From Rubrivivax benzoatilyticus JA2 = ATCC BAA-35 (GTDB lineage: Bacteria; Pseudomonadota; Gammaproteobacteria; Burkholderiales; Burkholderiaceae_C): a DNA stretch of 43,528 nucleotides. The notes under the pieces were generated by a model, which did no database searches, was not told the origin of the DNA, and saw nothing but the letters and a program-made list of their open reading frames with translations. The stretch is taken from assembly GCF_000190375.1 (NCBI RefSeq), contig NZ_AEWG01000044.1, positions 1 through 43,528 of the forward strand, in the 5' to 3' direction. The position numbers and the translations under genes are program-made. Of this stretch, positions 11,347-20,459 are shown in pieces (the stretch's first letter is position 1; every line of letters starts with the position of its first letter).

Positions 11347-12397
11347 ACGACGCACCGAAGTGCCGCGTGCGCTGCTCGTCGCCGCGCCGCTGGCCGCCGT
11401 GGCCTTCACGCTGCTCGTCACCTCGCTCCTCGTGGCCTGGGCCGGCGCGCCGGTCGGCCGGGCCTACGCGCTGCTGCTCGAAGGCGGCTTCGGCTCGCGC
11501 TTCGCGATCACCGAGACGCTGACCCGCGCCACGCCGCTGATCTTCACCGGCCTGGCCGCCGCGGTCGCGTTCCGCGCCCGGCTGTTCAACATCGGCGCCG
11601 AAGGCCAGCTCTACGCCGGCGCGCTGGCGGCGGTGGCCGTCGGCGGGCTGCACGACGGCGTCGGCTACGAGATCGCGCCGGCGCTGCTGTTCGTGCTGAT
11701 GTTCGCCGCCGCGGCGCTGGCCGGCGCGCTGCTGCTGCTGGGCCCGGCGCTGCTGAAGAGCCGCTTCGGCGTCGACGAGGTCGTGACGACGCTGCTGCTG
11801 AACTTCATCGTGCTGCTCTTCGTCTCGGCGATGCTCGACGGCGCGATGAAGGACCCGATGGCGATGGGCTGGCCGCAGAGCGTGGCGCTGCAGGACGCGC
11901 TGCAGCTGGACAAGCTGGTCGAACGCAGCCGCGTGCACACCGGCCTCGTCGCCGCGGTCGTGCTGGCCGTCGCGTTGTGGGCGTTGCTGAAGTACACGAC
12001 GCTGGGCTTCGAGATCCGCGCCGTCGGCGCCAACCCGCGTGCCGCGCGTTTCGCCGGCATGCCGGTGGGCTGGACGACGGTGAAGGTGGCGCTGCTGTCG
12101 GGCGCGCTGGCCGGGCTGGCCGGCGCCGTCGAGGTCGCCGGGCGCACCGGCTACGTCACGCTGGACATGAGCCCGGGCTACGGCTACAGCGGCATCGTCA
12201 TCGCGATGCTGGCGATGCTGAACCCGCTGGCCGTCGTCGCCGCCGCGGTCTTCGTCGCCGGCATGCTGGTCGGCGCCGACAGCATGAGCCGCGCCGTCGC
12301 CGTGCCGACCTACATCGCCGACGTCATCGTCGCCGTGTCGCTGATCACGGTGCTGGTGGCGACGATGCTCACCCAATACAGGATCCGTCGGGCATGA
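11336..12397 (+). CDS. Nucleoside ABC transporter permease A (system 1)
   Basis: First membrane subunit of the importer, NupP/YufP-like member of the BPD_transp_2 family. 353 residues with a basic N-terminus and eight or more hydrophobic segments. Family landmarks are 'FRARLFNIGAEGQLYAGALAA' near residue 80, 'DEVVTTLLLNFIVLLF' near 150 and the cytoplasmic coupling region 'EIRAVGANPRAARFAGMPV' near 225. The stop overlaps the start of the next permease (ATGA). Pairs with permease B to form the heterodimer. Confidence 0.94.
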   Translation: MRLERRTEVPRALLVAAPLAAVAFTLLVTSLLVAWAGAPVGRAYALLLEGGFGSRFAITETLTRATPLIFTGLAAAVAFRARLFNIGAEGQLYAGALAAVAVGGLHDGVGYEIAPALLFVLMFAAAALAGALLLLGPALLKSRFGVDEVVTTLLLNFIVLLFVSAMLDGAMKDPMAMGWPQSVALQDALQLDKLVERSRVHTGLVAAVVLAVALWALLKYTTLGFEIRAVGANPRAARFAGMPVGWTTVKVALLSGALAGLAGAVEVAGRTGYVTLDMSPGYGYSGIVIAMLAMLNPLAVVAAAVFVAGMLVGADSMSRAVAVPTYIADVIVAVSLITVLVATMLTQYRIRRA

Positions 12398-13329
12398 GCG
12401 ATACGCTTGATTTGCTGATGGCCGCGCCCTTCTGGGTGGCGGTGCTGCGCATCGCGACGCCGCTGGTGCTGGGCACGCTGGGCGTGCTGATGTGCGAACG
12501 CGCCGGGGTGCTGAACCTCGGCATCGAAGGGATCATGGTCGCCGGCGCCTTCGCCGGCTGGCTGGCGGTCTACCAGGGCGCGGGGCTGTGGACCGGCGTC
12601 GCCGTCGCCGCGGCGGTCGGCGCCGTCTTCGGCTTGCTGCACGGCGGGCTGACGGTCGTGCTCGGGCTGTCGCAGCACGTCGCCGGGCTGGGCATCACGC
12701 TGCTGGCGACCAGCCTGGCGAGCTTCGCCTACCGCGTCGGCTTCCCCAAGGTCGAGACGCCGCCGACGATCCAGCCGTTCGAGCCGATGTCCTGGCTGCC
12801 GATCCCCGTGCTCAACGAGCAGACGCCCCCGGTGCTGCTGGCGTTGCTGCTGGTGCCGGCGATCGCCTGGTTCCTCTACCGCACGCCGCTGGGGCTGGCG
12901 GTGCGCATGGTCGGCGAGAACCCGGCCGCCGCCGAAGGCCAGGGCCTGAACGTCGTGCGCCTGCGCCTCGGCGCGGTGGCCGCCGGCTCGGCGCTGATGG
13001 GCGTGGCCGGCGCCTTCCTGACGCTGTCGGCCTTCAACGCCTTCTACTTCAACATGGTCAACGGCCGCGGCTGGGTCTGCGTGGCGCTGGTCGTGTTCGC
13101 GTCCTGGCGGCCGGGCAAGGCGCTGGCCGGCGCGCTGCTGTTCGCCTTCTTCGACGCGCTGCAGCTGCGATTGCAGCAGGCCGGCGGCGGCGTCTTCGGC
13201 GTCGAGCTGCCGTACCAGGTCTACCTGATGCTGCCGTACGCGATGGCGATCGTCGCACTGGTCGTGATGGCGCGGCGCGCGGCGTACCCGCAGGCCTTGA
13301 TGAAGCCCTATCGCCAGGGCGAACGTTAG
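12394..13329 (+). CDS. Nucleoside ABC transporter permease B (system 1)
   Basis: Second membrane subunit, NupQ/YufQ-like, 311 residues, very hydrophobic. The landmark 'CERAGVLNLGIEGIMVAGAFAGW' at about 30-50 is shared by this family, as is 'VRMVGENPAAAEGQGLNV' near 170, the loop that contacts the ATPase. Last gene of the ATPase-permease-permease operon; its stop overlaps by 4 nt the stop of the convergent TrpF-like gene, so no terminator fits between them. Confidence 0.94.
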   Translation: MSDTLDLLMAAPFWVAVLRIATPLVLGTLGVLMCERAGVLNLGIEGIMVAGAFAGWLAVYQGAGLWTGVAVAAAVGAVFGLLHGGLTVVLGLSQHVAGLGITLLATSLASFAYRVGFPKVETPPTIQPFEPMSWLPIPVLNEQTPPVLLALLLVPAIAWFLYRTPLGLAVRMVGENPAAAEGQGLNVVRLRLGAVAAGSALMGVAGAFLTLSAFNAFYFNMVNGRGWVCVALVVFASWRPGKALAGALLFAFFDALQLRLQQAGGGVFGVELPYQVYLMLPYAMAIVALVVMARRAAYPQALMKPYRQGER

Positions 13330-13982
13330 ACGCCGTCCAGCGCGGCGAAGAACGCGGCCAGCTTGCGGTCGTCGAGCTGGCCGTCGCAGCGCACGCCGCT
13401 GCACAGGTCCAGGCCGTAGGGCTGCACCGTTTCCACGGCCTGGCGCACGTTGGCCGGGTTCAGGCCTCCGGCCAGGTACAGCGGCAGCGGGCCGATCGTG
13501 TCGCGGATGCGGCGGCTGATCGCCCAGTCGTGGCGACGCCCGGTGCCGCCCAGCTCCTTGACCGCCAGCGCCGGGTTGCCCGAGTCGAGCAGGATCGCGT
13601 CGACGTACGGCTCCACCGCCACCGCTTCGTCGATCGACGCTTCGCCGGTGACGTGGATGACCTGCACGATCTCGACGCCCGGGCACAGCCTGCGCAGCGC
13701 CTGCAGCTCCTCGACCGCCACCGCGTCGACGAGCTGCAGCGTCGTCGTGCCGGCCGCGGCGTGCTGCGCGGCGATCGAGGCCGCGTCGGTGCGGCAGGTC
13801 AGCAAAAAGGTGCGTGTCGGCGGTGGCACCGCGGCGGCGATCTCGGCGATCGTCGTGTCGTCGATCACGCCGGGCCCGCTGGGCATCGCCGACACCAGGC
13901 CCAGCGCCGAGGCGCCGGCCGCGACCGCGCGGCGCGCTTCGTGGACGCTGGCGATGCAGCAGATCTTGACCACGGGCTTCAA
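13326..13982 (-). CDS. TrpF-like (phosphoribosylanthranilate isomerase family) protein in the deo operon
   Basis: 218-residue (beta/alpha)8 protein of the PRAI family. It keeps the general acid/base pair of TrpF: Cys8 in 'KICC' (KICG in true TrpF) and Asp133 in 'DAILLDSG'. It also keeps the C-terminal phosphate-binding text 'LYLAGGLNPANV' and 'DLCSGV'. It lacks the usual SPR motif after strand 2 (here AMPSGPG), whose arginine helps bind anthranilate in TrpF. The TTG start overlaps the deoA stop, so it is translationally coupled to nucleoside catabolism, not to trp genes. A role as an isomerase of a pentose-phosphate compound is an inference; true tryptophan synthesis is less likely. Confidence 0.78.
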   Translation of the reverse strand: MKPVVKICCIASVHEARRAVAAGASALGLVSAMPSGPGVIDDTTIAEIAAAVPPPTRTFLLTCRTDAASIAAQHAAAGTTTLQLVDAVAVEELQALRRLCPGVEIVQVIHVTGEASIDEAVAVEPYVDAILLDSGNPALAVKELGGTGRRHDWAISRRIRDTIGPLPLYLAGGLNPANVRQAVETVQPYGLDLCSGVRCDGQLDDRKLAAFFAALDGV

Positions 13983-15307
13983 ACGTCGTCTCCGTCGATC
14001 CGCTGGTGCAGCCAGGGCGGTGGTGGTGGCGCCGTGTCGGCCAGCGTGACGGCCGCCTGCACCGCGGCCACGGCACGCGCGGCGCTGTCTTCGTCGGCGG
14101 CATGCACACGCGCCAGCGGCTCGCCGGCGCGGCGTGTCTCGCCCAGCGCGACCATCGCGTCCAGGCCGACACGCGGGTCGATCACGTCGCCGCCACGGCG
14201 CCGGCCGCCGCCCAGCTCGACGATCGCATAACCCAGCGCACGCGCGTCGATCGCGGAGACGACGCCGTCGCGCGGCGCCGGCACCTCGGCGATGACCGGC
14301 GCGGTGGCCAGGCGCGCGTCCTTCAGCACGTCGGCCGGCCCGCCGAGCCCGGCGACCATCGCCGCAAAACGTTCGGCCGCCGCGCCGCTGGCCAGCGCCT
14401 GGCGCGCCGCGGCCAGCGCCGCCGCTTCGTCGGCCTGCAGCCCGCCCAGCACCAGCAGCCGCGCCGCCAGGCCCAGCGTGACGTCGACCAGGCGCGCGTC
14501 GCCCGGCTCGCCACGCAGCAGCGCCAGGCATTCGGCGACCTCCAGCGCGTTGCCGGCGCTGCGGCCCAGCACCTGGTTCATGTCGGTGACCAGCGCCGCG
14601 GCGGCCAGCCCGGCGCCGCGTGCCGTGTCGACGAGGCTCGTGGCCAGCGCCTGCGCCGCCGCCGCGTCGCGCATGAAGGCGCCGCTGCCGAGCTTGACGT
14701 CGAGCACCAGCGCGTCCAGCCCGGCCGCGAGCTTCTTGCTGAGGATGCTGGCGGTGATCAGCGGCAGCGACTCGACGGTGGCCGTGACGTCGCGGATCGC
14801 GTAGAGCCGGCGGTCGGCCGGCGCCAGGCGCTCGGACGCGCCGACGATGGCGCAGCCGGCCGCGCGCAGCACCGCGTGCAGGCGCTCGGGCGACGGGTTC
14901 ACGCCGTAGCCCGGCAGCGCCTCCAGCTTGTCCAGCGTGCCGCCGGTGTGGCCCAGGCCGCGGCCGCTGATCATCGGCACCAGGCCGCCGCAGGCGGCGA
15001 CGATGGGCGCCAGCAGCAGGCTGGTCTTGTCGCCCAGGCCGCCGGTGCTGTGCTTGTCCAGCACCGGGCGGCCGAAACCGGCCCAGCGCAGGCGTTCGCC
15101 CGAATCGGTCATCGCCTGCGTCAGCGCCACGGTCTCGGCGCGGTCCATGCCGCGCAGCAGCACGGCCATCGCCAGCGCCGCGACCTGGGCGTCGCTCCAG
15201 CGCGCATCGCCTTCGGGTGCTGTCAGCCCGGCGACGAAGGCGCGGATCTCGGTGTCGGACAGCGCGTGGCCGTCGCGCTTGTTGGCGATCACTTCGGCTG
15301 CCAGCAT
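13979..15307 (-). CDS. deoA: Thymidine phosphorylase
   Basis: Splits thymidine, and to a degree deoxyuridine, into base and 2-deoxyribose 1-phosphate; cytoplasmic dimer. 442 residues, close to E. coli DeoA. The pyrimidine phosphorylase signature is intact: DKHSTGGLGDK at 84-94 for phosphate binding, then 'SGRGLGHTGGTLDKLEA'. 'KLAAGLDALVLDVKLGSGAF' near 210-230 is also typical. I start at ATG (MLAAEVIANKRDGH), which is the family N-terminus. It lies 13 nt after the 5'-nucleotidase and overlaps the TrpF-like gene. Product deoxyribose 1-phosphate needs a phosphopentomutase, not seen here, before DeoC can use it. Confidence 0.96.
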   Translation of the reverse strand: MLAAEVIANKRDGHALSDTEIRAFVAGLTAPEGDARWSDAQVAALAMAVLLRGMDRAETVALTQAMTDSGERLRWAGFGRPVLDKHSTGGLGDKTSLLLAPIVAACGGLVPMISGRGLGHTGGTLDKLEALPGYGVNPSPERLHAVLRAAGCAIVGASERLAPADRRLYAIRDVTATVESLPLITASILSKKLAAGLDALVLDVKLGSGAFMRDAAAAQALATSLVDTARGAGLAAAALVTDMNQVLGRSAGNALEVAECLALLRGEPGDARLVDVTLGLAARLLVLGGLQADEAAALAAARQALASGAAAERFAAMVAGLGGPADVLKDARLATAPVIAEVPAPRDGVVSAIDARALGYAIVELGGGRRRGGDVIDPRVGLDAMVALGETRRAGEPLARVHAADEDSAARAVAAVQAAVTLADTAPPPPPWLHQRIDGDDV

Positions 15308-15320
15308 CGTTCTGCCTCGT

Positions 15321-16985
15321 TCAGTGGCGGCGCACGGCGCGTGCATCCTGCGGCGGCTGCAGGCCGGGGTGGCGGCCCAGGTAGTCGGCCAGCGCGTCGG
15401 CGTCGCCGATGCCGACGACACGCTCGCGGCCGTCGCGCAGTGTCGGGAAGCGGTCGCCGCCGTCGGCGAGGTAGCTGTTGACCGTCAGGCGCACGGGCTG
15501 CCCGGGCGTGACCGGCTGGCCGTCCAGCGTCAGCGAGCCCGGCAGCAGCCGCGCCCCGGCCGGGCGCGTGGCGTCCCACTCGTAGCGCAGGCCGCGCGAG
15601 GCCTGCAGCACCCGCGGGCGTTCGCCAGCGAACTGCTGCTCCAGCAGCGCCGCGAGTTGCGCGCCGCTGATCGTCATCGTCACCAGCCGGTTGCCGAAGG
15701 GCTGGGCCTCGAACACGTCCTCGTAGCGCACGCGGCCGTCGGCGGGCTTCAGGATCGGGCTGCGCAGCCCGCCGGGGTTGGTCAGCGCCAGCTGGGCGCC
15801 GGCGGCGCGGGTGGCCTCCAGCTGCGCGTCGGCGACCACGCGGCCCAGCACCGACTCGCCCGAGGCGTCGGGCTCGCGTGTCAGCGACGCGGCGATCGTG
15901 CCGACCACACGCTTGGCCAGCGGCGCGGCCAGGCGCTCGTAGGCGGCGATCAGCGCCGCCTGGCCGGCGTCGGGCGCGAAGCGGCGCGTGTCGACGACGA
16001 CGTTGTGCGCCTGCGAGCGCAGCACGTCGCCGCTGGCGCGGTCGAGTTCCAGGTCGATGGCCGTGACCAGCGTGCCGTAGCGGTCGCCGCTGGTGACCAG
16101 CCGCCCGTCGACGCGGCAGACGTAGGCGCGGTGCGTGTGGCCGCTGACGACGACGTCCACCGCCGGGTGCAGCCGCGGCACGATGCGCGTGACGGCGCCG
16201 CGCAGGTTGTCGCAGCCGTCGCGCCCGCCGTCGGCGTCGCCGCCCTCGTGCAGCAGCACGACGATGGCCTGCACGCCCTGACGCTGCAGCTCGGGCACCA
16301 GCGCATTGACGGTCTCGGCCTCGTCGCGGAACTCCAGCCCGGCCACGCCGGCGGGCGCCACGATCTGCGGCGTGCCCTTCAGCGTGAGGCCGACGAAGGC
16401 CACCGGCACGCCGTCGAAACGGCGGATGGCGTAGGGCGGCAGCAGGGTCTGGCCGGTGGCGCGCACGACGGTGCTGGCCGCCAGGTACTGGAAGCCGGCG
16501 CCGGCGAAGGGCTTCGGCCCGCGGCAGCCGTCCACCGGATGGCAGCCGCCGCGCTGCAGGCGCAGCAGTTCGTCGGCGCCGTCGTCGAACTCGTGGTTGC
16601 CGACGGCGGCGAAGGCCAGGCCCATCGCCGACAGCGACTCGACCGTCGGCTCGTCGTGGAACAGCGCCGACAGCAGCGGCGACGCGCCGACCAGGTCGCC
16701 GGCGGCGACGAACACATGGTTCGGGTGGCCAGCCGTCAGTTCGCGCACCGCGCTGGCCATGGCCGCGGCGCCGCCGGCGGGGATGCTGGTGCCGCGCGAC
16801 GCGTCGGCTTCGTGATAGCCGCCGGGTGGTGGCAGCAGGTGGCCGTGGAAGTCGTTGATGGCCAGCAGGCGCACGGCCACCGTGCCGGCCGCCGCCACAG
16901 GGGGCGTGGGCAGCGGCGGCGTTGCGGCGCAGCCGGTGACGGCGGCGGCGGCCAGCGCGGCGAGCGCTGCGCGCCAGGCGGCCAT
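15321..16985 (-). CDS. Periplasmic 5'-nucleotidase, UshA-like lipoprotein
   Basis: Removes phosphate from nucleotides outside the cytoplasm so that the nucleosides can be imported. 554 residues. The N-terminus has a lipobox (VTGC, Cys19), so it is probably a membrane-anchored lipoprotein. The metallophosphatase domain shows DFH at 45-47, GD at 96-97, GNHE at 129-132 and GHTH further on, all metal ligands. The C-terminal 5_nucleotid_C domain has 'ALTNPGGLRSPI' and the substrate loop 'YEDVFEAQPFGNRLV'. The start overlaps the deoC stop (TGATG). Its position among nucleoside uptake and cleavage genes strongly supports a scavenging role. Specificity for nucleotides versus UDP-sugars or cyclic nucleotides cannot be told. 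Confidence 0.93.
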   Translation of the reverse strand: MAAWRAALAALAAAAVTGCAATPPLPTPPVAAAGTVAVRLLAINDFHGHLLPPPGGYHEADASRGTSIPAGGAAAMASAVRELTAGHPNHVFVAAGDLVGASPLLSALFHDEPTVESLSAMGLAFAAVGNHEFDDGADELLRLQRGGCHPVDGCRGPKPFAGAGFQYLAASTVVRATGQTLLPPYAIRRFDGVPVAFVGLTLKGTPQIVAPAGVAGLEFRDEAETVNALVPELQRQGVQAIVVLLHEGGDADGGRDGCDNLRGAVTRIVPRLHPAVDVVVSGHTHRAYVCRVDGRLVTSGDRYGTLVTAIDLELDRASGDVLRSQAHNVVVDTRRFAPDAGQAALIAAYERLAAPLAKRVVGTIAASLTREPDASGESVLGRVVADAQLEATRAAGAQLALTNPGGLRSPILKPADGRVRYEDVFEAQPFGNRLVTMTISGAQLAALLEQQFAGERPRVLQASRGLRYEWDATRPAGARLLPGSLTLDGQPVTPGQPVRLTVNSYLADGGDRFPTLRDGRERVVGIGDADALADYLGRHPGLQPPQDARAVRRH

Positions 16986-17725
16986 CAGTAGCTGCCGGCC
17001 GCACCCGGCCGCGCGGTGCCGCCGATCACGGCCTGCAGGTCGTCGAGCAGGCTGCTGGCGCCGATGCGAAAGCGCGCTGGCGTCGGCTGGCCGAGCGCCG
17101 CACGCGCCAGGTAGACGTAGTTCTGCGCCTGTTCGGCGGTGCGGATGCCGCCCGAGACCTTGAGGCCCACTTGGCGGTAGCCGCCGCTGCTGATGGCGGT
17201 GAGCAGCAGGCGCGCGGCGTCGATGGTGGCGCCGTTGGGCGTGCGGCCGGTGCTGGTCTTCAGGAAGTCGGCGCCGGCGTCGAGCGCGATGCGGGCGGCG
17301 TTGCGGATCAGGAGCGGGTCGCGCAGCTCGCCGGTCTCGAGGATGACCTTCAGCGTGCGGCCGCGCGTTTCGCGCCGCACCTGGGCGAGCAGCGTGCGCG
17401 CCTGGTCCAGCGCCTGCCAGGGCATCACGACGTCGACCTCGTCGCCGCCGGCGGCCACGATCTCGGCCGCTTCGCGCACGGCGCGTTCGACATCGGTGCT
17501 GCCGTCCGGAAAGTTGGCCACCGCCGCCACCTTGACCGCCGGCGGCAGCGCCGTACGCGCCTGCGCCACGAACCGCGGCCAGACGCACACCGCCGCCACC
17601 CGCCCCTGCGGCCCCTCTGCGCGCCGGCACAGGCGCTCCACGTCAGCCGCCGTGTCGGCGTCGTTCAGGCTCGTCAGGTCCAGACAGGCGAGCGCGGTGC
17701 GGGAGGTGGCGATCAGGTCTTTCAT
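16985..17725 (-). CDS. deoC: Deoxyribose-phosphate aldolase
   Basis: Cleaves 2-deoxyribose 5-phosphate to glyceraldehyde 3-phosphate and acetaldehyde; cytoplasmic class I aldolase. 246 residues. The Schiff-base lysine is K156 in 'FLKTSTG', the second conserved lysine is K189 in 'GLKVSGGI', and the proton-relay aspartate is in 'DEVDVVM'. First gene of the minus-strand operon deoC, 5'-nucleotidase, deoA, TrpF-like. The ATG is chosen because it fits the family N-terminus (MKDLIATSRTALACLDLTSL). Upstream begins the lower-GC insert. Confidence 0.95.
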   Translation of the reverse strand: MKDLIATSRTALACLDLTSLNDADTAADVERLCRRAEGPQGRVAAVCVWPRFVAQARTALPPAVKVAAVANFPDGSTDVERAVREAAEIVAAGGDEVDVVMPWQALDQARTLLAQVRRETRGRTLKVILETGELRDPLLIRNAARIALDAGADFLKTSTGRTPNGATIDAARLLLTAISSGGYRQVGLKVSGGIRTAEQAQNYVYLARAALGQPTPARFRIGASSLLDDLQAVIGGTARPGAAGSY

Positions 17726-18592
17726 TTCGGGTGGGTGGGCGGGGATGGGTGTCGGGGTGGAGTTTGACACCGGGGTGTGGCGCGGTGGTTGATGGCGCCG
17801 GAGGTTGTCGTCGGCTTGCCTTTTGTTTGGTTGCGCGTGGCGTTGCGTCGGTGCATATCGCATGCGAGCGCCGCGCCGTGCCACGGCAGCCGGGTGGCCA
17901 GTTGCCGTCGGTCACTACTCGAAGGCGGGCTGATGGCATGGCGGCGTTGGCTGGCAACAGAGAATCCACAGTGCAGCGGTTGTCGCAGGCGGAGCGCCAC
18001 CTTACATTGCTCCACTACGCCTGCAGAGCGGCAGGTTTTGTTCAACAGTAGGGGTGCCTGCCGCGCCACGCCGGCGTGTGCTGTGCAGATTGACTAGGTG
18101 GCAAACGCTATTCGTTAGGCGGCACAAGTCGAAACTTGGTAACGCCACATGATTCTCGCGGACGTACAAACAAGGAAGAGTCGTGGAGCGATGCGGCTAC
18201 GCCGTGCCAATACTTGGTTTATTTTCGTATGCGACGGCTATTGGGGCGAGCCTGTCCCTGGGTTCCGCTTGGCCATTTATTCATCCGGCAGATTTGGCGG
18301 CGCACAATACCAATCAGGATGGCATTTATCTTCTTGCTTATATTCTAGACGGCATCCTCGATGTGGTTGTCGTTGAGATGGCTGTTGAAGGCTGGTTTTG
18401 TGTGCTGAGCGCCATGGCATCAATCTATTGAATCTAAAGATTCGGTGTCTGCTATTGGTGCGCTACGTAGATAAGGGTCCGAGAGTCACCAGGATAATAA
18501 ATCTTGGTCAATCGAGCATGTGGTTGGAAAACGATTCTTCAGTAGCTTGCTAAGACTTAAATCAACCAGGCGTCCGGTAAGGGCGGTTGCCG
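17726..18592. other. 867-nt region without a convincing gene
   Basis: Base composition drops from very high GC to moderate GC along this stretch, most clearly after about 18100. I see no RNA gene, no tRNA-like target site and no conserved protein remnant. Short open frames exist but have no family features. It marks the left border of the inserted segment and should contain the promoter of the deoC operon (left) and of the ATPase gene (right), though no clear -35/-10 pair stood out. Confidence 0.6.
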
Positions 18593-20197
18593 ATGGAATC
18601 CATCCTTCGCGCCTCGGTCAACGATCGCCTCGAAGGTTCGAATTCAAAAATCAATAGCTCCACAATGATGCGACTAAAAGATATCTATCTAGGCAGCATT
18701 GATGCCAAGAATGAGTTGTTGGCAAACTCGCCAGATGAACGCGCTCGGTTCGCGGCTTCCTTCGTCGTTCCGCCAAATCTCACGATCGACGAGTTTATCA
18801 ATCGCGAGAAATACTACGTGCTTGGTCTGAAGGGCACTGGAAAAACGGCGCTATTGCGATATATATCTATTCGCCTCGAAGAGGTTGACAAGGCGTACTC
18901 ATCATTCGTGCTCTTCAAGTCTGAGATCGATGAAGACATGCGCGCAGACTTTGGCAAGACAGCGCGGCTACTGTTCGCAACGGCGAACCCGGAGTCTTTC
19001 GAGGGTACGGACTTTGAGGCGATCTGGCGATGGTTCATCTATCGCAAGATTGTTGAAGCGGTCACCTCCAATAGGTCATCCCCGTTTCAAGACAACTCTA
19101 GGTGGGAGGAGTTCAGGGCTCTAGTTCTCTCCGAAGCAATGAAGAGCAAGCCGACCGGTCTCATGCGACTTGTGCCGAGGCTTAAGAAAGGACAGATCGA
19201 ACTCAGCAAGGACCCGAAGCTGTCGCTGGATCTCGAATGGGACTCCAAGGGAACTGCGCGAATGAAATTTGTGGACCTCGTCCGCAAGGCGGATGCCGTT
19301 TTTGCGGACCTCCAGCCATCAGATTCACGCCTCAATCTCTTCTTCGACGAGCTTGAGCTCAGCTACTCTGCGGATAGTCAATACGATAGAGACGTCCGCA
19401 TGCTGCGCGATCTTATCGTCTCTATTGAGAAGATAAATGGCGTCGGAAAGGCGAAGGGATTCGCGCTCTGCTTGTACGCAGCGATTCGCTCGGAAGTCCT
19501 GAGTGCAGTGGCGTCGCTTGGGAAGGAAATTAACAAGCCATTGTCTGACTTTGGGACAGAGATTCTCTGGAACAGGCCAGGACATGATGCATCGCGCCAG
19601 CCACTTATTTACATAATTGAGCAAAGGCTCGCCAGTGCTCGAGGTGAGCACAACATGAAGCCGATTAAGAGTGCGGAGCTCTGGTCCGCATACTTCCCTG
19701 CGCAACTAGAAAAGATGGCGCCGCAACGATACATCTTGCATCAAACATGGTACCGTCCACGCGACGTCGTTCGCCTGCTTCGTTCCGCGCAGGAGCAGTT
19801 CCCGAACGAGGTGGGATTTACCTCGCATGTCTTCGAGAACATTCGAAAGAAGTACTCTACTGCGTGTTGGGTCGAAGTTACAGAAGAGATGAAGACAAGA
19901 TATTCTTCTCTTGGTATTGATGGGATAAAGAAGCTGCTGTATGGGATTCGGCCTCCAGTAAGTGCAAGGTTTCTCGAGGATCGCTTGGCAAAGCTCCGCC
20001 GAGAACATGCTGAAGTAGAGCATTTGGCCAAGAAGGCATCAGCTCAAGCACTGATCGCAGATCTCTTTCGGATCGGAGTACTTGGCAATACGGCGAACGG
20101 GAACATGCGTTGGTCCTTCCGCGGTGACGATGAAGTATTGCCGGAACAGAGCTTGGTTATTCATAACGCGCTTCGCTCGTACCTCTCTATCCAGTGA
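18593..20197 (+). CDS. P-loop ATPase resembling the Sll1717 family (possible defence protein)
   Basis: 534 residues. Residues 20-60 carry 'MRLKDIYLGSIDAKNELLANS', a conserved-looking lead-in. Walker A is GLKGTGKT at 78-85 and Walker B is LNLFFDELE at 247-255, so it should bind and hydrolyse ATP. The region after it (to about 420) has STAND/AAA-like spacing, including a possible sensor arginine in 'YRPRDVVRLL'. The C-terminal 100 residues look helical with a final winged-helix-like stretch ('ALIADLFRIGVLGN...RWSFRGDDEVLPEQSLVIHNALRSYL'). It resembles proteins annotated in databases as Sll1717-family ATPases, which have no settled function. Codon use (ATA, AGA, TTA) and GC differ plainly from neighbours: a transferred gene. 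A start at 18665 is possible. No partner gene is adjacent. Confidence 0.8.
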   Translation: MESILRASVNDRLEGSNSKINSSTMMRLKDIYLGSIDAKNELLANSPDERARFAASFVVPPNLTIDEFINREKYYVLGLKGTGKTALLRYISIRLEEVDKAYSSFVLFKSEIDEDMRADFGKTARLLFATANPESFEGTDFEAIWRWFIYRKIVEAVTSNRSSPFQDNSRWEEFRALVLSEAMKSKPTGLMRLVPRLKKGQIELSKDPKLSLDLEWDSKGTARMKFVDLVRKADAVFADLQPSDSRLNLFFDELELSYSADSQYDRDVRMLRDLIVSIEKINGVGKAKGFALCLYAAIRSEVLSAVASLGKEINKPLSDFGTEILWNRPGHDASRQPLIYIIEQRLASARGEHNMKPIKSAELWSAYFPAQLEKMAPQRYILHQTWYRPRDVVRLLRSAQEQFPNEVGFTSHVFENIRKKYSTACWVEVTEEMKTRYSSLGIDGIKKLLYGIRPPVSARFLEDRLAKLRREHAEVEHLAKKASAQALIADLFRIGVLGNTANGNMRWSFRGDDEVLPEQSLVIHNALRSYLSIQ

Positions 20198-20402
20198 CGT
20201 CTCTCTACAGGGACGCCCCACCTAATCAACAATCGATGGCTCCGGTGAGTGGTCTTCCGGCCGAGGCGTCCACTGCGAGGCTGAGTCGGCATAAAAAACA
20301 GACTGCGCATCTAAAGGTGGCCTTGTTGAACTTGCTTTTCAAGGCCGATACGAGCCGCTCGGTAGGGCTCTATTCGCTCGTCGTCGGTGCCTGTGGCGCT
20401 AG

Positions 20403-20459
20403 TGGACCGAGATCCGGCGCGCGCTGAAGCTGTCTGGCGAACTTAGAGACGCTTCGTGA
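20403..20459 (+). pseudogene. Remnant of a RelE/HigB-like toxin C-terminus
   Basis: In the frame ending at the TGA that overlaps the antitoxin start, codons read W-TEIRRALKLSGELRDAS-stop, which looks like the C-terminal helix of RelE/HigB-type addiction-module toxins ('DIxRAxxLAxEL'). An in-frame stop precedes it, and the words before it (VVGACG, in a neighbouring frame) resemble the 'LLLCGG' strand of such toxins. This suggests a toxin gene reduced by deletion and frameshift. Short, so uncertain. Confidence 0.4.

Noticed and set aside
13326..13982. Straight annotation as trpF of tryptophan synthesis.
   Set aside because: It is coupled to deoA, far from any trp gene in the window, and lacks the SPR motif. 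Family membership is kept, function left open.
18040..18120. Possible integron attC site: GTTCAAC at 18040-18046 and GTTAGGC at 18114-18120, 81 nt apart, before a low-GC gene.
   Set aside because: The two end boxes are not complementary at three positions, no good inner boxes were found, and there is no matching site after the ATPase gene and no integrase.
18183..18431. 82-codon open frame with hydrophobic stretches before the ATPase gene.
   Set aside because: No recognisable family, no ribosome site, and the composition fits a chance frame in a lower-GC stretch. Left as non-coding.
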